Below are positions 37,101 to 50,700 of a stretch of 64,000 nucleotides of DNA, piece by piece. The number at the start of each line of letters is the position of its first letter. Within the stretch, counting starts at the first letter, position 1. Under the pieces are notes generated by a model. It ran no database searches and had not been told where the DNA came from. It saw nothing but the letters and a program-made list of their open reading frames with translations. Origin of the DNA: Syngnathus acus (Eukaryota; Chordata; Actinopteri; Syngnathiformes; Syngnathidae); NCBI RefSeq assembly GCF_901709675.1, contig NC_051090.1, positions 2,105,342 to 2,169,341 of the forward strand, written 5' to 3'. The translations under genes were made by a program, and so were the position numbers.

Positions 37101-38903
37101 CTTCTCTCTCTCTCTCTCTCTCTCGCTCACTAGTTCCTCCTTAAACAAACGAGGCCTGTTCACACCAGCCACTCCAGGTCACCACCCAAAGTCCACGTAG
37201 GCAGGACCAGGAGAGGGGCAAGCTGGAGGGCTGCGCCGTTGTCAGAATGACTTTTTGTCCCAGGGTGTGTTTTTGTTGTCGTTTGAAAGCCAGCTCGATA
37301 GCTCCCGGTCCGGCAACCTGCTTGATGACATCATGACTAATGAGTAAGGCTTCCGACGCCGCCGAGCGAGATTATAGAGAACATCTGGAGTCGCGTTTCA
37401 TGTCGAGATGGGATCATGTCAGAGCAGCGTGTGTGTGTGAATTGGCAAAAGTGCAAAGGGTTCAAGGTGCGTTTCTCAAATGTGGTTTTTCCTAATGGCC
37501 CCGCCATTATTAAAGTGTGTTGTCGTGACAAGTTGTCAGAAAGTACGCGGAGCAAAACCGCAATGCTAAGCTAACAGTAACTTGAGATTTGAGACTTCTT
37601 CTGCCTCTGTTTTAGTAATAGCCAGCCTGTTGCTCCTCCCCGCGCATAACCCGAATTAGAGCGGCCTGCCTCGCAGATTCACGCAGCCTAGCATTATCCC
37701 ACACTCGCAACAAAAGCTCTAGGGCTGCCGCCGTGCTATTTTTAGCGCGCCGCTACTCACAAATTGATGTTTCAATACGCGCAAATGAGAGGCCTTGGTT
37801 CGTACGCTGCCTCAACCTTGTGAAGCGGTCTACTTGATGAAAGCCAGGCTCTTTAACTCGATGGACTTTTGCACTCTTTCTTTATCGACGACTGTGGTGG
37901 GACGTAAACAAGTACAAATTTGCTTTCAGCTTTAAATTTGCTTTGAAATGGCTATTTCCTTATTATAACAATACATAGCATATCTACATATTTGCCCAAC
38001 TCATACTGTACAAGAAATGTTTCTTTTTTTTCCCAGTTATCACTTCATTCAGCCTTTTCGGTGTACGCATTTCCCAATGTTAGCATGGGTGAAGCTAATG
38101 CTATCTACCGAGCTCTTAAAAAGGTGTTGTACTGTAATTTTTTTCTTCTCTGTAAAATAAAGAAAGATTAGAAATGACACATAAAGAATAAAGCATTGTA
38201 TTTTCTTTCAGTTTGGTGCTAGCATTATGGGAACCAAGTGGCGTTGTAGCAGGAAGGCTCGCGACAAGCTGCTAAATGTCGACTTGTCTCTTGTGTGCAA
38301 GCTCAGCGCAAAGCCATTCTTCCTCAGATGTCTTCATCTTGTGCCGTCGCAGCGTGACGTTTGTGTTCCTCCAGAGAGCAACGGAATGCCCATCAGTAGC
38401 TGACGCTGTGAAAAGCACCAAAGCGAAAGGTGTTGCTCAAATCTCCGTTTGTCGGATGCTAGCTTTGTTAGCTAGCAAGAGGATGTCAAAATGGGCGGGA
38501 ACTTGTTTCAAGTTTTGTCAAAGGTCATTAAAAGGAAGAAGAAGCAAGTTTGTTGCACGTTTCTGAACCATGTCGTGGAAGTCCAGCTCAGGTGATTCTG
38601 AAACAGATTTGAATGAGACAACAATGTGCCAGCTGACTTTGGTTTCGCGTCCTTTTGTACCCTAACACAAAGATCCCGTGGCCGCACCCTGCGCTCACCT
38701 GCCGCAGCCTGCCGTGTCTACACAAATAGACAACACACACATAGAGTACACACCCGTGTGGTGCTCACTTCAAACTCAGAAGGAGGCGTGCCAGAGTTCT
38801 TCGTGATACGCTACGCTTGTTTTCCCCTCAACATGTCTCGCCGCACTTTGCACCCATGTGTTACGAAAACATAGCAGTGTACTTTGTTGTTGTTTTCCAA
38901 GTA
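34108..38903. other. Long first intron of the C1orf21 homologue
   Basis: No coding exon is recognised. It contains a (CA)n microsatellite at about 35709-35735 and a (CT)n run near 37105-37123. Regulatory elements cannot be judged from one sequence. Confidence 0.4.
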
Positions 38904-39743
38904 CCGTGTTTTTCCATGCAAAATGCGCCCCCGTGCATAATACGCACCCTAAAAATGGCATGTCGATGCTGGAAAAAAGCCTCTACCCATGTATAATACG
39001 CACCCAAATTCTGACTCTTACTTAAGTCCGTAAACGTAAAATTATTTCAGAAAAAAAGATCATCTTCGGGAACAACCGGATGTTATTCTGCCGGTCAGTA
39101 TCACTGCGCATGCGCTAGCAAACTCGATAGCGAAGAAATGTTTCGGATTTGTGTAGGGTACCTTGTGACAGCAAACGAGCAGGTGATCGAGCAAGCGTCT
39201 GATACGAGAGCATTGTGTTCGTATGGAGCGTGTTTGAAGTGAACAGCAGAGAAGAAAGGAACAAGGCAAAGTGTTGTGAAATAAAATATGACCTGTAATA
39301 CGCATTTTGTTATTTGCTGATTGAAACTGCTAATTAAACTGTGAATTGAAACTAATAGGTAGAGAACTGAACTCTCGCTCTTTATATAGCTGACGTGTCT
39401 TGCGCATCCGTTCTGCGCATACTGTCATGGCGGCCTCCGTATGATATCCGGTCTGCGATGGAGATTAAAAAACAAACAATATTTGACAATAACACACCAT
39501 CAAGGATTGCACCATCGCATCAAACGATGTGTCGTCAATTATGAATTTTACTGACTAAGTGTGTTGGGCAGGATGGCTGAATGCGATGCGCCATTGACAA
39601 CAAACAAGAAGAAAGGTGTGATTTCAAGTTTTATTTCGAGGGAGATTTTCGTCAAAAGTTGCTGTACCCATGCATAATGCGCACCCCAGATTTTAGGACA
39701 ATAAATTAGTTACATTTTGCGCATTATGCATGGAAAAACACGG
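38904..39743. mobile_element. Non-autonomous DNA transposon (840 bp, TA target duplication)
   Basis: The left end, ccgtgtttttccatgca, continues to aaatgcgc. The right end is its inverted complement, with 24 of 25 positions matching. TA flanks both ends (38902-38903 and 39744-39745), as in Tc1/mariner-like elements. Internal sub-repeats of the form TGCATAATRCGCACCC occur near both ends. No transposase is encoded, so it is MITE-like. It lies in the C1orf21 first intron, about 120 bases before the next exon. Confidence 0.8.
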
Positions 39744-39902
39744 TATTCAAATATGACTTGAGAAACTTTTTATATTTTGTAAAAAACTGAAAAAATCTTC
39801 CAAAAATGCTGATAATGGTCCAATTTTTTCAATGCATCCTTGTGCTGATTGTGTTATCAGGTGAGAGTGCGATGAGGAGAGCGTTCCCAGAGTGAGGAGG
39901 CC

Positions 39903-42900
39903 ATGGGCTGCACCTCGGCCAAGCAGGTGTCGGCCGTGCCCAACGAAGACGAGGGCCGTGGCAAGGCCTACAGCAACGGGGACCTCTTTGGCGGTCAGTT
40001 GACACGCACACACACCATCCCGGTCTCACTTTCACCTCGTCAATAAATTCTTGCCGACTTCATTTTGCGGTCCTTAATTCCTCAGCAGTGGGCCCCGTAT
40101 GAGTGCTGTCGCTATCCTCTGACGATCATAGCTCCTAATCTTCTGGCTTTGCAAGCGTCCGTAAGTGTGGAGTCTATTGTTTTGACGTGCCGAGAGGGGA
40201 CGTGACCAAGCGGATCTTAATTGAGTGCTTTCATGCCAGCCGGTTAATCCCCAGAAGCCATGCCAATATGCACCTCTGGTGCTTTCGAGGTGTTTGATGG
40301 ATTGGAGGTTGCTTTTTGTTTGCTGTGTTGAAGGCTGACACTTCCCGTTTCAATGAGGCTTCGCTGTATTTTAAATCGTGTGCGTTCATTTGTGCATGTG
40401 TTTATGACAAGTCGGCCGTCGACAGATTGCCGGTCAGGCCTTGTTGTGGCTAAACGTGTTCGTGTCCCAGATATTGTCTGATGCTGTCAGATTGTGGCCA
40501 CTAAACCCCTAACGGCCGCCGCCGCCGCCGCCTCCTCCCTCCCTCCCTCGCTCACGCACAATAACCGGAAATGGCTGAGCTCCATTACACAAACAGCACT
40601 TGAAAAACAGCCGCACTCTCGACATGATGTGGTTTATTTGCGCCGTCGTGTGGAGGTGATGTGCCAGCCGAGTGGCTCAGAGGTCCTTCTTCTCGTCATC
40701 GTTTTGCAAGAGGATGTTTTGTTCATTATGAAAATTAGTATGCGGTGGTACTTGTGACTTTAATTTGTTCAAATCAGTCTCAGTTGAAATCAACTGGTGT
40801 CATTATAATCCATTCTAGACATTTAGATGTGTGCCTTTTTAAGGGGCGTGGCCAATGAGTGACATCAGCACCCAGAGCCAGCCATCTACATGTGAGCTGT
40901 GGTCTACAGCAGCAAGTGTTTGTTTTTTTAAATCAAGTCTTTTATTTTCAGTGCCTGGAGCTCTGCAGCATTTTCACTCTGTTACATTTCCCTTTAATCT
41001 GCGTGAATATAAGAGAGTGAAATGACCCACTTAGACGGATCTTCAATTTGCGTTAGTGAGCCACAAACCAACCAGGACATAAATTGTACACTTGTGAACA
41101 CAAAATCAAATCAATGTTTAGTCTTTCGCTAACTGAGACGTCAGAAAAGGTGGCCCCCTTTTATCCTCCAATCTTGTTCTGCGAAAGCGTCCCTCCATCC
41201 TTCCCGCCGCGGGTCCAGCTTGTCGTTAGCGTGACGAAGGCTCGCACGCGGGACAGTTCGCATGGCGAGAAGTCCTTCTGCTAAATTGCTCCACTGCCGG
41301 TGGCCAGCTGTCACTTTTTGCAGCGGCCGGATCCTTTTTGAGCATCTCGCAGTGTGCGGCGGCGGCGACTCTGCCTACTCGTGTGCATCCTCCTCCGGCT
41401 GCAGAATATTGAATATGACATTTCACGCGGATTATCTCTATTTTTGAAACACGGCGGACTAAATTGCTCTTAATTCCTCGGCGCGACAGGGCCGCGCGCT
41501 GTTGCACGTCGGCCGAGGCCTGCGTAGTGTTTTCACGCCCGGCGCGTCTCGGCATGCTGAGACACGAGACGGCTCGCTCCCGCTTGGTTTACATTCCTCG
41601 CACAAACAGGAGCAAAGAACAAACCCTCCCCCTCCTCTTTCCATCTTTTAATCTCGAGCCAGCTTTCCACATAATTTCTCGCCGCCTCCCGTCATTATTT
41701 GACATTTGAGGTTGCCGTGGCGATGACGCACGCACAAGGTGATGGACGAGCATGATATGAAGCGCACGCCAATCCATCCTCGGTGTAACACGGACATGAC
41801 CCCTCCTCACCCCCACCCTTGGGCAGAGCGAAGCAATCAGCTGGGTGCAAAGTTGCACAGATGGGACGGATAAACGCTGCTGGTAGCTGGCGGGGGCAAA
41901 AGTGTGAAACTGATACAGAGGAGGGAGTGGAAATCCCGTCCGGGAGGGGTCAAATGGAGTGGGAGGTCGAGGTCACGATCACAATGACAAATTTATTCCC
42001 AAAAAATATATTGTGCACGCGAGACGAGACGAGGCGACTCTGACCGATAAATGACAGTTGAGTGATGAAGGGCACGGTAACCACGGCGACCGACAGCTCA
42101 ACGTCAATAAGCGGCCGACCGTTTCCATTCAACGCGACAGGTAAATCACTCCAAGTGAGGCGAGGCGCTCCGACCGCCGACGCTAGCTCCTAAGTGTGCT
42201 GCATCTCGCGGCGTCATATTATTTATGATTTAGACACACTCAGCGCCACTGAGCTCATCTGCAGCGTCTTGAAGCGTTCAGGGACACATTGGGCGTGACT
42301 CTCCCGTGGCACGGCTCGCCCATTAATACCTTTCTAATCGTGCGTCTTTCTATTTTTCTCCCAGATGAGTACAAGATGAAGGCGGTGGAGGAGGTGAAGT
42401 ACATGAGAGGGGAAGAAAACCGGGTAAATGTACGCAACCAGGAGAACTTGGTGAGACACACACAGAATTCGCTTGCTAGCGTAATGTTAGCAGTTGACAG
42501 GCTAGCATTATATATATTTTTACACAACTGCTGTCTATAAAATGACTTTTATTCTCAACTGGAACTTCGTTGGGGACCTTCTCTGCCTCTTGCTCTGAAT
42601 TATTTATTTTTTTGTGTATAATGTAAAACCCCCTATAAGGAAGTATTGCTTAAAAAAATCAGCCATGACGTGTGCTAAAGCTTTGGAAACGTTTCATTTC
42701 CAAGTTGAGGAGCGCATGTGTGTGGCAGCCAATCAGGTGGGTCCGCCTGCCGTCCCGCTCGGCTATAAACAAGAACTAATGTAAGTCATAAATCTCGCCG
42801 AAACAGAAGCAGCCACTGTTTTATATCAGCGCGCTGATACTCGCTATAACGTGAAGGAAGCGCTTATCCTCTGCTCCGTGTAGGACACACTTTTGTAAAG

Positions 42901-44184
42901 ACGTTTAGTATAAAATGGAGGTCGGGCAGGGTTTTTTTTTTTTTTCCGATCAGACAAGTCCAAATTTAGTTTTGCACCTTCAGTGTAGTAACACGTCAGA
43001 TGAGATTCAGCGTTAATGAGTTCTGTGGTAGACTCTTTGTGTGTGTGTTGCTACTCCATTAGCACCTCTATTGCATTCTATGTTAGTATTATGCTAGCGG
43101 ATGTTCGTTACGCTCATAAATGTCATTTGTGTGTTTCAGGAGAGAAATAACGTGCCGCAAAGGGGCAAGTTGCAGAAAGAGACGGCGGCAAATATTAAAT
43201 CAAAGTAAGTGGCCAAAAGAGTTCCGGTTTTTGCCAGATGAGAGGAGCCGTTAACATGACCAAGCTCGCTCAGAGTCGGACGTTTTATATCACCTGTGCC
43301 CCCGCGTGCGCATTTGGTTGTTTACTAAGACTAAATCCAATTTTACCCGATGAATGGGTACGGTGATTGATTTGAAAAATGCACGAGAGCCGCAGCCCTG
43401 CCGGCCACCTCCTTCCGCATCAGCGCTCTTGACACACACCAACCGAGCTTCTTTCCTTTTCTGCACAACGGCGTCATGGAAAAAGACATGAAAAATGCTG
43501 AGTCGTCCGTCCTCTTCATCAAGGACGGTCAAAGTGAATTTGTGTTTTGCTATTTTTAGTTGTCATATCGTAGCTTTCTTGCCTTTCTGACGTTGCGTCG
43601 GCTAATATTTTTGCTAGACGGATATTCAAATTCTTTCCAGGCTGAGCTGTTCTCACACTGTATCGAGGAATTGCGTGTGTGCGTAGCGGGGAGCTCGCCT
43701 GGCGGGGGGGGGGGGGGGGGGGGGGGTGCCTAATGGAAAATTCTCATGATGTATTTGTTGCTGCCTCCTCCTCCTCCTCTTCTTGGTCCTCATCCTCCAA
43801 CTTCCTCTCGTTCGCCCAGCATTCACACGTCAGACAGCCAGCAGGAATTCTTCCGGATGCTGGATGAGAAGATTGAGAAGGTGAGAGGAGGGGAGGGAGC
43901 GCTGCGTTTGTTTGTCTCATGGTGAAAGAAAGTAGCGGGGGGTGATGACGTGCATTCGAAAGAAACGTCAATGTCTCGAGTTAATGAGGGCCATCATCAA
44001 TTCATCAGCACTAATAATAGTCTTTGCAGAGGATAAAGAACGTACGTAGATATTTGCACCTTCCAACTGTCCTGAATGTCCTTTTGAACCTAAATGAAAA
44101 CAAATCTTTTGGTTTATTTACCAGGGGCGAGACTACTGCTCAGAGGAGGAGGAGGAAGAAGAGGAGGAGGCGACGACGACATAG
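39903..44184 (+). CDS. C1orf21 homologue (small, predicted N-acylated protein)
   Basis: Five coding exons join in phase: 39903-39993, 42365-42450, 43140-43204, 43820-43880 and 44125-44184. The product is 120 residues, against 121 in the human C1orf21 protein as I recall it. It starts MGCTSAKQVSAVPNEDEG; Gly2 and Cys3 fit N-myristoylation and palmitoylation, so membrane attachment is predicted. The middle exon reads DEYKMKAVEEVKYM and RNQENL. The fourth reads SDSQQEFFRMLDEKIEK, and the last GRDYCSEEEEEEEEE then ATTT. The function of this family is not established. The acidic tail is longer than the SEEEDIT ending I recall for human. Its position next to edem3 and colgalt2 matches human 1q25. 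Confidence 0.95.
40841..40868. repeat. Dispersed repeat fragment, copy 2
   Basis: The sequence aaggggcgtggccaatgagt, followed by gacatcag, is similar to 19929-19957. Confidence 0.55.
43704..43726. repeat. Poly-G run (23)
   Basis: An uninterrupted G run in the intron before the fourth coding exon of the C1orf21 homologue. Confidence 0.9.
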
Positions 44185-44642
44185 CACAGAGGCCCCCCAG
44201 CACCAGCCCCTCCCAGACATCACACCAATTGAAAGCCTCACAGTGTGTGAGTGTGTGAGGGCGTCCAATCAGTGTTTTACCAGCGGGGGGTGTACGGGCT
44301 ACGGCGACGTAAAAGTATTTTAAGTGTCAATGACAAAAAGAACATTTTTCCACCCCGAGTGCACTGACGAGTGAAAAGGACAGAGCGAACATTCCCAAAT
44401 GTGGCGGCCCGCAGAGGTGAAGAAGAGTTACGGAATGGAACTTTATTGATGGACAAGCTGGACAGAAAGATTTTGTGATATTTTAATAAGAGGCAGGAGT
44501 CCGCTACCTTTTTTTTTTTTTTTTTCCACCCCCACCCTTTTTTTTTTGGAACACTTGTAAATTATCAACATGGAGCAGGTTACTGCTGCCTCATCCTCCC
44601 TCAACACACACATACAAAGTTCAACATTCAAGACACTCGCCG

Positions 44643-44682
44643 CCCCCCCCCCCCCCCCCCCCCCCCACACACACACACCTTT
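44643..44682. repeat. Poly-C run (24) followed by (CA)n
   Basis: C24 at 44643-44666, then cacacacacaca, in the predicted 3' untranslated region of the C1orf21 homologue. Confidence 0.9.
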
Positions 44683-44830
44683 TTAGCGTCTACACACACT
44701 CAGGCACTGTAGCAACACAAAACTGAAGAGGGAGGATGGGGAGAATGAATAGAATGCGTGGTTGCTTTTTTCTTGTTTTGTTTACCGGAGATACCCTTGT
44801 TATATTATTTGTATATGTTTTTTCTATTAA

Positions 44831-44836
44831 AATAAA
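44831..44836 (+). terminator. Poly(A) signal, C1orf21 homologue
   Basis: AATAAA about 650 bases past the stop codon. It is the first good signal downstream. Confidence 0.45.
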
Positions 44837-47729
44837 GAGGGCAAAGTTTTTAGCGTGTGTGTGTGTAAGAGAGTGTGAGATGTGGGAGTATGTGTGATGT
44901 GTGGGGGGGGGTTTCCAAGCAATCCAAAAATATTTAAATGTTCCCATACTTTTGGGCAACAATTCGGAGTTGATTCACAGTCAATCAATACCTGATTGCA
45001 AGTGGGCTTTTTTTTTTTCTTTTCAACAATTCCTATTGATTTTACATTCATAAATGAAGTGCTGACTCAGCCTCCTTCTCCTGGGCTTGGGCACCCTAAG
45101 GGCCCCCCATCATGTCAACGTTGATTAGCAACATTCGAAATGCGGCCAACCAGTGGCACAATAATAGTTGGCCTATAATATATGTTGTAGAGGAGTACAG
45201 CGAGAAGAGATGGCGCTTGCCCGTCCAAGAAAATGCTCTTTCCAGTAAGATGACGCAAGTAGCACAAAATCCTCGCCACCTCCTGTTTCAGTGTTTTTAC
45301 ATCAACCTTGTGTAAATAGTGCAAATGCAGAGGGGAAAGTCGTCGTGCAGTAAATGTCCGCCGAGTGTGCTGAAAACAGGAGCTTGTGGTCATAAGGGGC
45401 ATTATTTACAGATGTGACTCAGTGTGTGTGTGTGTTCTTGTTGCCCCACACAGCTGATGACTCAACAGGCGAAGGGTGGGGGGGCTGAGCATGCACGCTG
45501 CCTTCGCCAACCGCAATATGCTGTAGCTCCCATTTAGTGGTGCTGAGTAGTTTCAGTGAGCAAGGCCTCTGCTGACCTAAACAGAAGCTCTCGCATCACT
45601 TGACAACCTAAATTGTAATCATTTTTCCATCAGTGTGTCAACGTATTCTCAACAGTTTTTTTTTTTTTCCCTCTTTGTAATTTTGTCCTTTTTTTTTTGT
45701 CCAATCAGATTTCAAATTGGCACTGCCGGGCCATGTAACTTTTATTTATAGTCACGACAGGATTGTTTCTTCAACCAATCAGATTTGAAATTCTTCCATA
45801 CCGGGCCAGCACGTTGACCATCGTTGACTAATGCTCAGAATGAAACTATTCAGAGCTTATTTGTAGCAATCATGAGTACATTATAGAATCAGCAAGACTG
45901 GTGATTATCATGTATTTTATTCTTGCAGTTCCATTTTTTTCTATTGCTTTGTAAAATTGTCATGAAGTGCCCACTGAAGGCCCCCCTGTACCAAATTGAA
46001 TGTGCACATCTACACCCCCAAATTTGTATGTAAAGCCTCTTCACAGCGTGGATTACCTCCTCACACGAGTGGGAGGTCCCCCCCGAGCTTTTACAATTCG
46101 ATTTTGCATTCACGCCGCACAGCCACAAAGGGATGACCTACTTGAAATCGCCACCGTTCTGTGTAAACGCACGTTGGCATTCGTTCAACGACTGCACCCT
46201 TTTTACCATACCTAGATGTTGTTGTCGTCGTCATCGTCGTTGCTGCGACTTGAGTGCAAAAGGCTAAGGGAGTGCTCAGTGCTCAGTCAGTGTTGATGAT
46301 TTACTCCCAAGGTTGAAGGCTTGTTGTCATTAGCTGAGTCAGAGTTGCTGGAACGAGTCCAGTTTGCAATCAATGTGCAGCCTGACGTGGCTTGTCATAA
46401 TCAACAGGATGGCAGCATTTAGCCCGTACACTGTTTACAACGTGCAGGTTGTGTGTGTGCAAATTCATGGAAGAAGTGTGTGTGTGTGTGTGTGTCAGAG
46501 ACTGAGAATATGGGAGTGTGTGTGTGAGATTGAGCTGGATTGAAGACTGAAGCAAGAGCGCCCTCTAGCGCCCAAAGATTCTCCTGTCTGCTGTTGTTAA
46601 ACTATTGATAATGCTTGTCAAATCAATTTTCCCACATTGAAATGAATTGAATCGAATGCAACACGCACACTTAGGTAGAAGAGTGTTGAAAATCGTCACG
46701 CCTGTTCATTTTGTTTTATTTCTTAGCAAAGTAAGACATTTTGTTGCTTGATAGATGGTTCTATTAAAAATGAACGCTAAAACATTCACATGAAAGGGTC
46801 ATAAGGTCAAACGTATTTATTTTGGCTGCCTGCAATGTCACCATTTGTCCACCAGGTGGCAACACGCACCAGGTTATTATCACCATCTCGTGCAGGCGAA
46901 TACTAAACCTTCTTTACTGTTATAAATACGGGGCAATGTCAAACAGTCGGAAACACATGATATAGAGCATCCATTAATATTTTATTCAATGTCCAGCATA
47001 ATTTAAACACGTTTAAAGACATTTTAAAACCTTGGCTGTTTATTGGAAAACACGGCCCAAAAATGCTAGCATAAGATGGATTAAAAAACTATATTACTAA
47101 AGTGCATTTGGAGCCGCGGCTCTCTTTTCCCACGTGTGAGGGCATTACAGTCATTTAGTCAAATGTCATGAAAACTAATGCTTTCAAATAATGCCTGCTA
47201 CCTGTGATATTAGGCCGCACTCAATTGCTGTGATTTTCTTTTTTTGCTCAGGCACGCTTCGGACACCTCCTATGCGGTGACTAACAAAGATCATTTGTCA
47301 TGACCTCAGCGAGGAGGAAAAAACATTCTCCTAAATGGCCGACATGCCAGCTCAAATAAACAGAGCGGCGTGGCCGTCTGTCATTAAGAGAAGCTTCATG
47401 CACTCACTCGCTCGTTGCAGGCAAATTACAGTTACACACCAGCACAATCAAATACAGCAGGGATTTTTTATTTTTTTATTTTTTTATCCCTGCCATTTCC
47501 CTCTCTTTAAAGATAATAGTCAATATATTTAGCCCCACCCCCCAATTATAACGTAGCTCAAAAGTTGCTGACTGTTTTCAAAGGGAAGGTGTGACAGGAG
47601 TCTCATTCTCACCCCCCCTCCCCTTCTCTCTCACCCGCACTCGCACTCGCACTTTTCAGTCAGGACTTCGGTGTGTCCGGGTGGTTCCACCAGCCAGCAG
47701 CAGCAGCACAACCAAGGAAAGCCGACGAG
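44837..47729. other. Intergenic region between the C1orf21 homologue and colgalt2
   Basis: No gene is seen. It holds two copies of a dispersed repeat (45699-45740 and 45775-45810), GT/CA runs near 46478-46497, and AT-rich sequence. The colgalt2 promoter should lie in the last few hundred bases, where a CT-rich tract (about 47615-47640) precedes the start. Confidence 0.4.
45699..45810. repeat. Two copies of a short dispersed repeat
   Basis: Copies at 45699-45740 and 45775-45810 share ccaatcagattt, then aaatt, a gap, and ccgggcca. A third, more diverged copy lies at 59152-59186. Confidence 0.65.
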
Positions 47730-50700
47730 ATGCGGATGCCTCTGCTGCTGTTGGCCGCGCTGTGTGCCGTGGGCTCGGAGCCCGTGACGCTGGTGCAGGA
47801 GGCGGATGTGAGCCCCACGGAAGAGTCGGCCCTGCTCCGACCCAAAGTCCTGATCGCCATCCTGGCTCGCAACGCGGCGCACAGCCTCGCTCATTACCTG
47901 GGATGCATCGAGAGGCTGGACTACCCCAAGGAGCGCATCGCAATCTGGTCAGTAGATTATTATTATTATTATCAGTATTATTATTATGTTATTCTACACC
48001 ATTCACTTTATTATTATATCAAAGTCCTGCTACTCCTTCCACATAATTCAACCGATTCACTAATCATAAAAACGCGAGGGTGGGGGTGCATGAAAGGAGA
48101 CATTAAATTGCTTTGACAGCAGGATTAAAAGAGAAGGGAGGGAGAGAGGGAGTATTAGTAGTAGGGCTAAGTCATGCGTGTCAAGAAATGTGTACAAACT
48201 CGCGCTGGAAAGTCAATGGGGAGGTCACTTTATTAGGTACGCCTAGTAGAAGTACATTTTTTTTATTCAGTTTACGATTAACAACTGTTCATTTCAGTTT
48301 GCCCCTTTATGACACTTTGCTTTATTCTTTGTTTTCATCATAAAGCTAAAGCAGACTTTGACTTTAATTCATGGGAGTCGGCACACCTGCTAGATGTAGA
48401 TGTCATCACCATTCATGTTGGGAAAAAACCAAGGAGCATCTTGATTTTATGATCATGAAATATTATTTTAGAGTTGTGTCTTATTCGGACTGATGCCTTA
48501 TGCCGTATGGTTTTCAGGGCGTCCGATCTTGTTATGGGGGCAAAGATGCAAGCCTCCACGTAACCTTGAATGTGACTACTGAATGTCACGCTTGAGCGCA
48601 AGTCCACTTTTTGTTGACGTTGAGACTCATGAGGAATTTCTCACTCTTTTTCTTCTCGGCCTTCACAGGAAAGACGTTCAAATATCCACGGCATTTGCAA
48701 TATTGTGCTGACATTCGGGATAGCGACGACAACATTAAACACCCTGTTAAGCGAAATTTATGAATTTGACACTCCACAGATGAGAGTTGGCTTCATTACA
48801 GATGCAAACAAACCTGACAAATTTGAATGATTACAAAATTGGCACGTACCCTCGAAATCATGAAAAATCAAGTCGTTCTCTCCACTACCAAATGATGTGG
48901 GCGTGTCTTCTGAATGTATTCAAACCACACCTACCAATCACATGGCTGAACGTGTATCATGGCCAAAATATATTTGCTTTAATCTTCCGTTCATATTCTT
49001 TCATTTTCCGTTCACATTCTACCAAGGTTAAGCTTTAAAGGGTCACAATAGTTGTATTAGATGCCGTCTGTATAGGTTAAGCATGTGTTGTCCAGATGTT
49101 GATGACATCGTAGACAGCAACGGAAAGAGGGACGTAACAAAACACCTTCGGGGAGCAAAATAATGAGGCTGCAGTATACAATCAATTTTTACAACGAGGC
49201 AGAGCAGTCATACTGTTACATCGGCTTCAATATTCATCATGACATTCCATTCTCTTGATTTTGTAACATTTCTCTATTTTTGTCCAATTTAGTATCTGTG
49301 TGGCCTTGAGTACATGGCGTCCACTTGTGATCTAACCTCAGCCGTGGAATATTTTACATTTTACAGTGATGCTTCATTACAGATGCAAAAAGCAGCATTG
49401 AAGAAGCAGGGCGATGTAATCGTGTTAGTCATGGTGGAAAGTCACAGCTTGTGCTCAAGAGAGCTGAGAGGGGAAGGAAGGGCCCTGCACCGTGCAGACA
49501 GCCAGCCAGACATGGGAGAGACAAAACAAAACAAAAAAGCTTCACCCAAACGTCAGTCAAAACAACCTTCTTAAAAACATCAACAATACGAAGCTGAAAG
49601 GAAGAAATTTGATTTATGTTCCTGCTTTATATGCTGGTTAGTCATTAATGTGCTCTTTGACTCTTTGAGGCTTCCATACTTTTATTTTGCGCCCTGGAAA
49701 ATGAGTTATTTCCTTCTCGAAGGCAAACTTTTATTTCCCAACTTATTTCTTGATTTATTTACTTATGTTGAGTATAACATTTTATGACTTACAACCAAAT
49801 GACAGCCCCTGGAATTCAAAAGTAAAGACGATGCTCCCGACGCTGTCATTTACAGGCAATGCCAAAGAGTAACACGTCTATTAGCAAATGACAAGCTGCT
49901 TCATACCTGGAATTGCACCCACACAAACATGTAAACGGGCTTTTGCTTTGGTGGACTTTTCCACTGCTAGTTTGCTGTCACTTTTCCCCCAAAGTCTATT
50001 TTGGAGTCACGCACGTGGATCACATTATTTTTACAGAAATGCAAAATTTGGGTTGGGTTTTTCTTCTTCTCAAATTTGAGCTATCATAATTAATCTGAAG
50101 TGCTGAAATGTATGTTACATGAATTGCCTGAAGCTGCGACATGTCACACACTCCTCGGGCTTGTTGCAGCACATGTATGTCTGGTCCATGTGCATTTTAG
50201 CGTGTAAATATGTGCGTCTCTTCTCATTACGACCATCCAACATCAGGTGTTCCCCACTTTGACGAGACACCATAAACTAGAATGAAATAACAACAGTCAT
50301 CACGTGGAGGCTTCCTTCTGTGTGAATAATCACACACACGCGTGTTGGTACATGTTTTGACGTGCATATCTATAAACACACCACAAGCAAAAGGCAAGGC
50401 AAGCTTTGTTGGCGTATGAAGTCCACAGTGGTTTACAAATGCAAAATAATGATTAAAACGAGAAATAAATGGAAATGGGATCCATCCTAACAACGTCAAG
50501 AGATGTCATGACTGTCATGCCATGCTCAAGCGTCCCAATACTATTGTCCAGATGATGCAAGGGCGTCCTCGGTGTCGTTCCAGGGCCGCCAGCGACCACA
50601 ACGTGGACAACACCACGGCCATGTTGCGAGAATGGCTGATGAACGCCCAGCGTCTCTACCATTACGTGGAGTGGAGGCCCATGGAGGAGCCCAGGTCAGC

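Noticed and set aside
39060-39305. 81-residue minus-strand open frame inside the DNA transposon
   Set aside because: No transposase motifs (no DDE or HTH pattern); it is most likely chance.
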